Source: Planctomycetota bacterium
Lineage (GTDB): Bacteria; Planctomycetota; PUPC01
Length of the DNA: 33,657 bases
Direction: 5' to 3'
Assembly (NCBI GenBank): GCA_003553185.1
Contig: PUPC01000328.1
Location: forward strand, 1-33,657
In this document: positions 15,755-23,159 of the stretch, one piece after another
How the letters are laid out: every line of letters starts with the position of its first letter
Numbering within the stretch: the first letter of the stretch is position 1
Notes under the pieces: model-generated
The model's input: only the letters and a program-made list of their open reading frames with translations
Database searches by the model: none
What the model was told of the DNA's origin: nothing
Made by a program: the position numbers and the translations under genes

Positions 15755-17500
15755 ATGTGGAAGACTCGGGCGTTTGCTCTGAGCGCTTTGATGCTTATCA
15801 GCACGGTCGTTTCCTCGCATTCCTTTGCAGCGGATGAAGAGCAATTAATCCGCAGCATAGAACGCTCGCAGGAAGAGGCAGCTCGGGCGGCGTTGACTAC
15901 CGATTCGCCAATGCTCGCCACCGCGGCCTTCGGTGCATTTCTGAGGAACACGAGGAACCCGGAAGAAGAGTCGGCGCTCCGTGTGATCCGAGCGTTCTCG
16001 GAAAAATCGGGGATGTATCACAAGGCGGCGCTGCTCACCTCGATGCACAGCCGGAGCTCCCAGGCAGTTGAAGCTCTGATCAAGGAGGGCGATCACCGGC
16101 TCGCCGCCGCAATCGCGCTCGCCGGCGCCGAGGCCCGTTATCGCGCCCTGAACGCGGTCCGGACATTACGAATGGCGGAAGACGATGATATTGATGATGA
16201 ACGGCGAACTCGCCTGGTCACCCAGGCCGAGCGCCGCCATCAACTCGCCGATCTTCCCGAATCATTTTTTGATGAGGACAGAGATGCGGTCACGGTCCAA
16301 CTGGCGATCTTGGCGGCCGCCTACGGGGACGTGTCCGACCTCCAGGATACCATCAAAGGCGTCGACCGTGACACGCCGTCGGTAAACGCGGCGAAGCTCC
16401 TCTACCTCGCCCTTGTCGGCGCGGAACCCGACGAGGAATGGCTGGAGGAAGTGTTGCGTTCCAATGCAACCGTGCGGGACCGCGTGACTCAGCCGGAACC
16501 GTCCCTGTCACGGTATCGGCTCACCCCACCTGGCATGGTCGTCTGCGCCGAAGCGCTGGGGCATCTGTCCGAGGATGTGGCTCTGCCGCACCTGCACAAG
16601 GCGCTGTCCCATCCCGACCTCCGCGTTCGCGTGGAGGCAGCGCGGTCGATCCGGCGGATCGGTTCCCGGGAATCTGCGAGGCATCTGGCCGCGCAGGTGC
16701 GGGACTGCGAATGGCCGGTCCTGGTTGAGGTCTGTGCCGGCTTGGCAGCCATCCCGGACCACCGGGCCATCCCGGCTCTCATAAGACGCTTGGACGATGA
16801 GACCGGCCGGTTCCGGCTGGACCTCATCTATGCGCTCTCCGCCATCGCGGGAGCGCAGAGGGGCCGCTCAGCGGAAGAATGGACCGCCTGGTGGCGGCGT
16901 GTTTCCGATACTTTTGCGGTGGATCCAGGAAAGTCCGAGGTGTTCCGAAAGAACTTCCGAGTCCAAGACATGGCTCCCGAGGAATTGGGCCGTTTCTACG
17001 GCCTGCCGATCTACAGCGACCGGGTCGTCTTCGTCGTCGACACATCGACCTCGATGCGCGGTCGGCGGTTCAACTCGCTGAAGAGCAATCTAAAAGAGAC
17101 GCTGGAGGAACTGAAGCCCGATGTTTACTTCAACATCGTCGATTTCGGTGCGGTCATCACCGCGATGCATCCGCGCGGACTGTTCCGAGACAGGCGGAAG
17201 GCCATCGAATACGTTTACGAGATGCCACTGACGCGAGCAACCCGGACACTGTGTGCCATCGAGCGGGGGGCGTGGCTGCAAGAGGCCGACACCCTGATCT
17301 TCCTGTCGGATGGAGCGCCCACTTTCGGCCAGACGAGGGAGTGGGGCCATATTCTCTCGACTATCCGCCTGTTTCAACGCTTCCGCCCCATGGCGATCTA
17401 TACCGTCGATTTCGACCCGACCGCTAACAACAGATGGCATACCGACTGGCTCGCCGCCGAGAACGCTGGCTTGGGCGACGTGGTCATTATCGATAATTGA
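15755..17500 (+). CDS. exported HEAT-repeat and von Willebrand factor A domain protein
   Basis: A 581-residue protein with a signal peptide (MWKTRAFALSALML ... SHSFA) and hence periplasmic or membrane-associated. Residues about 25-390 are helical. At about 275-370 there are recognisable HEAT-like repeats (LPHLHKALSHPDLRVRVEAARSIRRIG, then VEVCAGLAAIPDHRAIPALIRRL). The C-terminal vWA domain starts at SDRVVFVVDTSTSM with the MIDAS Asp429-x-Ser-x-Ser, a distal Thr in RATRT, and the Asp in FLSDGAPT, so metal binding looks intact. Planctomycetes have many such vWA proteins; the partner and role are not known. Start ATG 15755 follows AGGAGG with eight bases spacing; the longer frame starting at TTG 15695 begins in the promoter. 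Confidence 0.85.
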   Translation: MWKTRAFALSALMLISTVVSSHSFAADEEQLIRSIERSQEEAARAALTTDSPMLATAAFGAFLRNTRNPEEESALRVIRAFSEKSGMYHKAALLTSMHSRSSQAVEALIKEGDHRLAAAIALAGAEARYRALNAVRTLRMAEDDDIDDERRTRLVTQAERRHQLADLPESFFDEDRDAVTVQLAILAAAYGDVSDLQDTIKGVDRDTPSVNAAKLLYLALVGAEPDEEWLEEVLRSNATVRDRVTQPEPSLSRYRLTPPGMVVCAEALGHLSEDVALPHLHKALSHPDLRVRVEAARSIRRIGSRESARHLAAQVRDCEWPVLVEVCAGLAAIPDHRAIPALIRRLDDETGRFRLDLIYALSAIAGAQRGRSAEEWTAWWRRVSDTFAVDPGKSEVFRKNFRVQDMAPEELGRFYGLPIYSDRVVFVVDTSTSMRGRRFNSLKSNLKETLEELKPDVYFNIVDFGAVITAMHPRGLFRDRRKAIEYVYEMPLTRATRTLCAIERGAWLQEADTLIFLSDGAPTFGQTREWGHILSTIRLFQRFRPMAIYTVDFDPTANNRWHTDWLAAENAGLGDVVIIDN

Positions 17501-17675
17501 GATCCTCCGACTGCGGAACACGAGGCCAGAAGCGGAGTTAATATACACGCAGGGGATGGTGTCTGCCGCCAGAGAACGGGCAAGAAAGGCGATTGGCGTT
17601 GTACCTTTGCTGTGTCTCTCTGCCGCTCTATCCGGCGCATCACAACGTCCCAATGATGATCGAAGGAGACCCGTT

Positions 17676-17996
17676 ATGCAACGCGTGTGCTTTCTGCTCA
17701 AGGTGAGAGAAGACCGGATCGAGGAGTACAAGGAGAAGCACGAGGAAGTCTGGCCGGAGATGCTGGACGCCCTGCGAGAGACCGGATGGCACAATTACTC
17801 GCTCTTTCTCCGGGACGACGGCCTGCTCGTGGGCTATTGCGAGACGCCCGATTTCGAAGCCGCCGTCGCCGGCATGCAGGACAAGGAGGTCAACCGGCGC
17901 TGGCAGGAGATGATGGCACCGTACTTCGAGGAGTTGGGCTCCGGACAGGCGGACACAAGCATGCGGCCGCTGGAAGAGGTCTTTCACCTCGACTGA
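17676..17996 (+). CDS. rhaM: L-rhamnose mutarotase
   Basis: Interconverts alpha and beta anomers of L-rhamnose (or a similar deoxysugar), speeding entry into catabolism. The 106 residues match the family length. The catalytic pair Tyr18 and His22 in EEYKEKHEEVWPEM occupies the same positions as in E. coli RhaM. HNYSLFLRDDGLLVGYCE and RRWQEMMAPYFEE continue the fold. ATG 17676 follows AAGGAG with seven bases spacing; the longer frame from 17310 overlaps the vWA gene and is a shadow. It faces the carbohydrate operon tail to tail, so shared function is suggested by content, not by co-transcription. The 175 bases before it hold nothing else I can support. Confidence 0.9.
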   Translation: MQRVCFLLKVREDRIEEYKEKHEEVWPEMLDALRETGWHNYSLFLRDDGLLVGYCETPDFEAAVAGMQDKEVNRRWQEMMAPYFEELGSGQADTSMRPLEEVFHLD

Positions 17997-18027
17997 CCCG
18001 ACGCCCGCCCGCGGTTCCGCTTGCCGC

Positions 18028-19017
18028 CTACAGGGCGACGGCCTCCCCGGTCTCGATCGACCGGATGGCGGCATCGAGGACCTTCTGGGCGGCCAGGCCG
18101 TCGGCTCCGGAGCCGTCGATCTCTTCCGGGGGCACGGCGTCGGTCACCTGTTTCAGGAACCGGTGTATGCGGTCCCGGAACGTGTCGATGAACCCGGTAT
18201 AGCCGCCGAACGCCGGGTTGGTATAGACGACCTTCTTCAAGTCGCCTGCGGGGTATAAGGTCGCCTCGCGCCACATGTCGTCGAGGACGAACCGCCCCCC
18301 GGTCCCGCCCACCTCGCACCGCTCCATCGGGTGGCCCCGTTCGATATCGTAGCTGCCGGTCAGTGTGCCGACCGCCCCGCTCCGGAATTTCATGTTGAAG
18401 GTGGCGGTCGACCAGATCGTCCGACCGGGGGCCTTCGTGGCGAAGCAGTGGACGGCCTCGATGTCGCCGCAGAAATAGCGCATCACGTCAACCGTGTGTG
18501 GATGCAGCGATTTGATGTGGTAGTACGGCGAGCTTTCGTTGGGATTTCCGATCCACATGTTCATATTGATGAAAAGGATGGTCCCGAGCCGACCGTCTGT
18601 GACCCAGGATTTGGCCAGCCGCGCGGCGGGGGTGCTCCGATGGTTGAGGTCGATTGCGAAGCAGAGCCCATTCTCGCGGGCGCGGGCGACCATCTCCTCG
18701 GCGGGAGCGATCTCGTTGCAGATCGGCTTCTCGCACAGGACGTGGCAGCCGGCGTCGAGCGCCTGGATTGTCGGCTCGTAGTGGTCGCTCCCGTTCTCGA
18801 CACCGCTGGTGGCGACGCTGACCAGATCGGGCTCGAGCTGATCGAGCATCGTCTGGGCGTCGTAGAAGGCGGGAACGCCGAGCCGTTGGGCCGCGGTGTC
18901 GGCCCGATCCCTGATGATGTCGCACACACCGACCAGCTCGGCGAGCTCGTCCTCACGGTAGATGTCGGCGTGCCGATTCCCGATCGGCCCCATCCCAATG
19001 ACAGCAACTCGCAACAC
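18028..19017 (-). CDS. Gfo/Idh/MocA family oxidoreductase (paralogue 1)
   Basis: NAD(P)-dependent sugar or inositol dehydrogenase/dehydratase of 329 residues. The Rossmann motif GMGPIGNRHADIY is at residues 8-20, and the family EKP motif appears as LCEKPICNEI. The C-terminal alpha/beta domain carries LHPHTVDVMRYFCGD, where the His would be the general acid/base region. It is a clear paralogue of the gene at 22086, sharing DHYEPT, AIDLNHR, NPNESSP, HPH-VDVMRYFCGD and GSGAD/ASGADxLxAQK. The start is GTG, supported by AAGGAGG six bases upstream. Last gene of the six-gene carbohydrate operon, 11 bases after the sulfotransferase. The substrate cannot be read from sequence. Confidence 0.9.
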   Translation of the reverse strand: MLRVAVIGMGPIGNRHADIYREDELAELVGVCDIIRDRADTAAQRLGVPAFYDAQTMLDQLEPDLVSVATSGVENGSDHYEPTIQALDAGCHVLCEKPICNEIAPAEEMVARARENGLCFAIDLNHRSTPAARLAKSWVTDGRLGTILFINMNMWIGNPNESSPYYHIKSLHPHTVDVMRYFCGDIEAVHCFATKAPGRTIWSTATFNMKFRSGAVGTLTGSYDIERGHPMERCEVGGTGGRFVLDDMWREATLYPAGDLKKVVYTNPAFGGYTGFIDTFRDRIHRFLKQVTDAVPPEEIDGSGADGLAAQKVLDAAIRSIETGEAVAL

Positions 19018-19028
19018 GGTAGCCCTCC

Positions 19029-19751
19029 TTATTTGTCGATATAGCCGTATTCAATGAGCGCGGGCCGGATGAAGTCGAAATCGTGCCGGCCCTCGTCGGT
19101 CTTCCACCTACCCACGGGCTCGGTCCGCACCGGGATTCTGGCCAGCGGGAACCCGAGAAACGCCTCGAGCCGGCCGAGCGTTTCGTCCTGGCGCAGCACG
19201 AAATCTTCGAACCGAACCGTGATGGTGTGCTCGGGCTTCGGCGTGGTCCGGACGATGAGGTCCTGGTACACCCAGGAGATGGCCCGCCGTCTCCTCACGT
19301 CATCGGTCCTCGGATACTCGATCCCGAAATCCGTCAGATCATCGGTCAGGTGCTCGCCCAGGATGCTGTCCCGCGGGTCGCGCACCCAAATGACATATTT
19401 CGCATCGGGGAAGATCCGTCGTATCCAGGGATAGCACAGTGTGGTCTCGGGGATTTTCCAGCCCTTGTGCTCGGCGTTGCTGCTGAGCACGCTGTGCAGG
19501 TATCGGTGGATGAGCCGGGCGAATTCGGGATCAATCGGACCGTGGTGTAGCTCGTCGAGGTTCCATTCGAGATCGCCCATCCATCGCACGTGCCGGGCCA
19601 GCACCCGGCAGGCCTCGTACATGTCCTCGGGGGGAAGGAGGTCCCCCGATTCGTTCAGTGGTTCGCCCATATAGACACCGCTCTCGGAGAGAGTGTGGGA
19701 CATCGCCCTCGTTCCGCCGTGACCGCGTCCGATGACAGTGATCAGTGACAT
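19029..19751 (-). CDS. sulfotransferase-family protein
   Basis: Predicted to transfer sulfate from PAPS to a glycan or other acceptor. It has 240 residues. The N-terminal ITVIGRGHGGTR (Gly8-Arg15) is in the position of the 5'-phosphosulfate loop. YVIWVRDPRDS (Arg124 to Ser129) matches the 3'-phosphate-binding segment. Later HTITVRFEDFVLRQDETL and a domain ending LGFPLARIPVRTEPVGRW fit the family. No signal peptide or membrane segment is seen. The ATG at 19751 has AAGGAG four bases upstream; the 18 extra upstream codons have no ribosome site. Oddly for a sulfate-adding enzyme it sits in an apparent breakdown operon, next to a sulfatase-like hydrolase. Confidence 0.78.
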   Translation of the reverse strand: MSLITVIGRGHGGTRAMSHTLSESGVYMGEPLNESGDLLPPEDMYEACRVLARHVRWMGDLEWNLDELHHGPIDPEFARLIHRYLHSVLSSNAEHKGWKIPETTLCYPWIRRIFPDAKYVIWVRDPRDSILGEHLTDDLTDFGIEYPRTDDVRRRRAISWVYQDLIVRTTPKPEHTITVRFEDFVLRQDETLGRLEAFLGFPLARIPVRTEPVGRWKTDEGRHDFDFIRPALIEYGYIDK

Positions 19752-19805
19752 TGTGCTCCTTGTGCGGGCTCGCAGTGATTCCGTGCCCGGAGTTGCGGGG
19801 ACCAC

Positions 19806-21188
19806 TTACTCCTTGTCTTTTGCCTGCAGAGATCGGGCTTTTTTCACGTCGCCGATGTGCAAAGAGTCGTATGCTTCCTGGGACGACTTGAATGGTGCGC
19901 CGGGTGCCCAGTCGAGGTTGGTGGCCATCGGGTTGGTCTGGCCCGTCTCCTTCTCACGTCTGGCGATCCACGATTGCATCCTGCCCTCAAGCAGTTCGAC
20001 GACCTCCGGTTCCTGCTCCGCCAGGTTCTGGTTCTCCTCGGGGTCGTTGATCAGGTTGTACAGCTCGATCTCCGGCTTGAAATGGAAGTCCGGCTCCAGG
20101 GCGTGGATGAGTTTCCACTGTGGCGTTCGCCAGCCGTGTTTTCGCATCCAGGTGCACTCGGTGATGTAGAACTCGGTCGACGGTCTTCGCCGCTCGCCCC
20201 GCATCTGGGGCACGAGCGATTGCCCGTCGAACGAGGCCGTCGTCTTGATGTCCAGCAGATCGAGCACAGTGGGAGTAACGTCCTGAAGCAGACAGTTGCC
20301 GTCGAGCCGCAGGTCCGCCGGCACACGGCCGGGCAGGCGGAAGATAAGCGGGACAACCAGAGTCGTGTCGTAGATGCCGTGGTGGTCGAACCAGCAATCG
20401 TGGTCGTACAGCGTCTCGCCGTGGTCGCTGGTAAAGACGACCAATGTCTCCTCGTCCAGCCCCAGTTCGGTCAGCTCGGCGAAGAGGTTCGCGATGCAGG
20501 TGTCCATGTAGGCGATGCCCCCGTCATATTGGGCGACCACGTAATCCTTGTCGGTCACGCCCTCGGGCAGCCAGCTTTTGAAGTAGTCGGCGAACGGCTT
20601 GAATTGATATACCGGTTCGAGAGAGGTGTTGGCCGGGTCGCACTCGTCTCCGCCGTAGAACAGGCGCTCGAACGGAGCCGGCGGGAGGTACGGCGTGTGC
20701 GGGTCCATGTGGCGAAGGAACAAGAAGAACGGTTCGTCTGCGGAGGCGAGCCGCCGCAGCTCGGGCAGCGCGACATCGTTGAGTGCCTCGGCTTTGTGTG
20801 CTCGACCGTCATCTCCGATGCTCCACCCGCCGTATTGGACGTACTTGCCGAAGCCCCGGCTCGCCGGGTTGCCGTTGAACCCCACCGAGACGGTGCTGTA
20901 ACCCGCCCCGCCCAGAAGTTCGGCGAGCGTCGGTGCGTCCTCGGCCATCGGCCCCTTGTGCCGAAGGGCGACCGTATTCGTCCCGAAGCAGTCGCGCCCG
21001 GTCAGCATGCTGCCATAGCCGGATGTGGTCGGCACGTGCGGGCTGAACGCGCTCTCGAAGACAGTGCCGCCCTCGGCGAACCGATCGACATGCGGCGTTG
21101 TCAGGTGCTGATAGCCGTACAAACTCATGTGATCGCGTCGCAGGCTGTCCACACCGATCAGAAGCAGGTTGGGATGGCGGTTGGGCAT
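19806..21188 (-). CDS. sulfatase-like alkaline-phosphatase-superfamily hydrolase without the formylglycine motif
   Basis: A 460-residue protein of the sulfatase fold. LLLIGVDSLRRDH supplies the first metal Asp14, VFTSDHGETLYDH the distal metal ligands, and FLRHMDPHTPYLPP and a LYNLINDPEENQNL C-terminal segment are typical sulfatase features. The usual Cys/Ser-x-Pro-Ser-Arg maturation motif is missing. Counting back from the conserved LTGR, its Cys falls on Thr54 in PTTSGYGSMLTGR, and the Pro and Arg are also changed. The enzyme therefore cannot be activated as a formylglycine sulfatase and may be a Thr-nucleophile phosphodiesterase or transferase. No signal peptide, so cytoplasmic. ATG 21188 has GGAG eight bases upstream; a TTG one codon earlier is the alternative. 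Confidence 0.85.
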   Translation of the reverse strand: MPNRHPNLLLIGVDSLRRDHMSLYGYQHLTTPHVDRFAEGGTVFESAFSPHVPTTSGYGSMLTGRDCFGTNTVALRHKGPMAEDAPTLAELLGGAGYSTVSVGFNGNPASRGFGKYVQYGGWSIGDDGRAHKAEALNDVALPELRRLASADEPFFLFLRHMDPHTPYLPPAPFERLFYGGDECDPANTSLEPVYQFKPFADYFKSWLPEGVTDKDYVVAQYDGGIAYMDTCIANLFAELTELGLDEETLVVFTSDHGETLYDHDCWFDHHGIYDTTLVVPLIFRLPGRVPADLRLDGNCLLQDVTPTVLDLLDIKTTASFDGQSLVPQMRGERRRPSTEFYITECTWMRKHGWRTPQWKLIHALEPDFHFKPEIELYNLINDPEENQNLAEQEPEVVELLEGRMQSWIARREKETGQTNPMATNLDWAPGAPFKSSQEAYDSLHIGDVKKARSLQAKDKE

Positions 21189-21243
21189 CAACTGGGCTCC
21201 TCATTTTTTACAGGACAAAGAACGGCTCGGGGCCGCATCGATA

Positions 21244-22044
21244 TCACCGGGCACCCAGCACTTTCAGACAAGCGTTCATATAGCCGTAGCTCTCGGCGGC
21301 GATGATGGCCCGGTGAGCGAGCGGATACTCACCGGCGCCAATCACTTCGAGGCATACGGACCCGTCGTAGCCGCCGTCGACCATCGCCCTGAAATAGCCC
21401 CAGAGGTCGATGTCTCCGCGCCCGCAGGCCTGGTCGTGCGGCTCGCCCGGCGACGGGCCGGGCCCCTTGCAGTCCCGGATATGGATGTGCCGTACTCTGT
21501 CCAGGACTTCGGGCAGGGCCGTGGCCGGGTCCTCGCCCGCCCGGTGGATGTGGCTGGGGTCCATGTCGATCCCGAACGCGGGCGACGTGACGTTCTCCAT
21601 CGCACGCAGTGTGGTCGGCGTGTTATAGACACAAGCCCCCACGTGCGCCTTGCAACAGAGGGTGACGCCGTGCTCGGCGGCGCGACCAGCCATCTTCGCC
21701 ATCAGGTCGGTCTGCCGCTCGAAGCTTTCGGCATCGTCCGAATTGCCGCCTGGGCCGATATTGATCACCGGAACTCCCAATGCATCGGCCGCGGCAAAGG
21801 CCTTGGCCAGCCGGTCCTCATCGAGCCGGGCTTCCTCCATCGAGAGTAGCTCGAGATCGTATTCCTCGGCGAGCGACAGTATCCCGTCCATCTGCTCCTC
21901 CCAGCGGTCCAGCTCGAGATGTTCGCACATGCCCTTGATGGCGGAGAGCTCGACACCGTCATAGCCCGCCCATGCGATGTGTTTCATCGCCGTCTCGAGA
22001 TCGTGTCCGCTGAACAGAACCGTGTTCACGCCCAGCTTAATCAT
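21244..22044 (-). CDS. sugar phosphate isomerase/epimerase (xylose isomerase-like TIM barrel)
   Basis: A 266-residue AP-endonuclease-2/xylose-isomerase-like barrel. Likely metal and substrate residues are seen in order: the Glu pair in LLSMEEAR, KAHVGACVYN, FGIDMDPSHIHRAG, RHIHIRDCKG and the late Glu in VCLEVIG. Such proteins in these operons isomerise or epimerise keto-sugars produced by the neighbouring oxidoreductases. I start at ATG 22044 because GGGAG lies six bases upstream; the ATG two codons earlier touches that site. No signal peptide. It is in line between the oxidoreductase at 22086 and the sulfatase-like gene. Confidence 0.9.
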   Translation of the reverse strand: MIKLGVNTVLFSGHDLETAMKHIAWAGYDGVELSAIKGMCEHLELDRWEEQMDGILSLAEEYDLELLSMEEARLDEDRLAKAFAAADALGVPVINIGPGGNSDDAESFERQTDLMAKMAGRAAEHGVTLCCKAHVGACVYNTPTTLRAMENVTSPAFGIDMDPSHIHRAGEDPATALPEVLDRVRHIHIRDCKGPGPSPGEPHDQACGRGDIDLWGYFRAMVDGGYDGSVCLEVIGAGEYPLAHRAIIAAESYGYMNACLKVLGAR

Positions 22045-22085
22045 CTTCATCTCCCATCCGGCACGTTCCCTCGAATGTCCTTCGG

Positions 22086-23084
22086 TTAGCCCGGAATATC
22101 AACCGTTTTCCCCGCTTCGAATGACTCGATCGCCGCCTCGATGATTTTCTGGGCGGTGAGAGCGTCGGCCCCGGACGCCTCGATCCGTTCCGGCGGGACA
22201 CCTTCGATAAGCTGTCGCACCCAGTACGAGATTCGGCTGTGGAACGTCTCGCCGAAGTCCCTCATCCCGCCCAGGAAATCGTACGTCTCTCGCTCGATCT
22301 TTCTGCGGTGCATGAAGGTCAGTCGTTTGCAGCACTCTTCGAGCACGAACCGTCCGTCCGAACCCACCACGTCGCAGTGTTCAAGCCCGTATTGTGGCAG
22401 CGCCCCGTCGTAGCTCCCGGTCAGGTTGCCGACCACGCCGTTTTCGAACAGCATCCCGATCTGGGCGTTCGACCAGATGGTCCGGCCCTTGCCTTTCGAG
22501 CAGAATGCGTGCACGCTCTTTACGTCGCCGCAGAAGTACCGCATCACGTCTATCGAATGCGGGTGCAGAGCCCTCAGGTGGAACCATGGCGACGACTCGT
22601 TCGGGTTCGGTATCCACATCCGCATGTTGATGATGTGGAGCTGGCCGAGGCGGCCCTCGTCGACCCACTCCCGCGCCCGAACGGCGGCCGGGGTAAAGCG
22701 GTGGTTCAGGTCGATCGCGTACGGGATGCTCTTCTCCCTGGCCAGTGCGACCATTTCTTCCGCCTCATCAATGCGGTTCGAGATCGGCTTCTCGCCGAGG
22801 ACGGGCAGGCCGGCGCCGAGCAGTTCCATCGTCGGCTCGTAGTGGTCGCCGCCGTTTTCCTCGCCCGCCGTGCACATGCTGCACGCGTCCAGGTCGATCC
22901 CGCTGTCCAGCATCTCCTGCACGCTGTAGAAGGCCCGGGCGTCATACTCCTCGGCGGCCTTGTCCGCTCGCTCCTCAATGATATCGCACACGGCGACCAC
23001 GTCTGTTTCGTCCAGTTCCCGATAGACCCTGGCGTGCCGGTTGCCGATTCCTCCCATCCCGACGATCCCGATTCTCAGCGCCAT
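22086..23084 (-). CDS. Gfo/Idh/MocA family oxidoreductase (paralogue 2)
   Basis: A 332-residue NAD(P)-dependent oxidoreductase. The Rossmann motif GIVGMGGIGNRHARVYREL is at the N-terminus, the EKP motif reads LGEKPISNRIDEAEEM, and the C-terminal domain holds LHPHSIDVMRYFCGD. It resembles the protein at 18028 over its whole length, so the operon contains a duplicated dehydrogenase that may act on successive or anomeric intermediates. ATG 23084 is preceded by GGAGG seven bases upstream. It lies 75 bases after the GH31 gene. The substrate is unknown; inositol, rhamnose-like and glucoside 3-dehydrogenases all belong to this fold. Confidence 0.9.
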   Translation of the reverse strand: MALRIGIVGMGGIGNRHARVYRELDETDVVAVCDIIEERADKAAEEYDARAFYSVQEMLDSGIDLDACSMCTAGEENGGDHYEPTMELLGAGLPVLGEKPISNRIDEAEEMVALAREKSIPYAIDLNHRFTPAAVRAREWVDEGRLGQLHIINMRMWIPNPNESSPWFHLRALHPHSIDVMRYFCGDVKSVHAFCSKGKGRTIWSNAQIGMLFENGVVGNLTGSYDGALPQYGLEHCDVVGSDGRFVLEECCKRLTFMHRRKIERETYDFLGGMRDFGETFHSRISYWVRQLIEGVPPERIEASGADALTAQKIIEAAIESFEAGKTVDIPG

Positions 23085-23159
23085 TTATCTGCCTCCTGTT
23101 TTGAACGTGGCCGTGCAAGCGCAGACTTTAGCATTTCCCATGTGCGAATTCCACCCCGG

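Noticed and set aside
19029-19751. Reading the sulfotransferase as a P-loop kinase
   Set aside because: The N-terminal loop lacks GKS/T, while the RDPRDS segment matches sulfotransferases better.
19857-21305. 482-codon open frame on the plus strand
   Set aside because: Antisense shadow of the sulfatase-like gene, without recognisable domains or a ribosome site.
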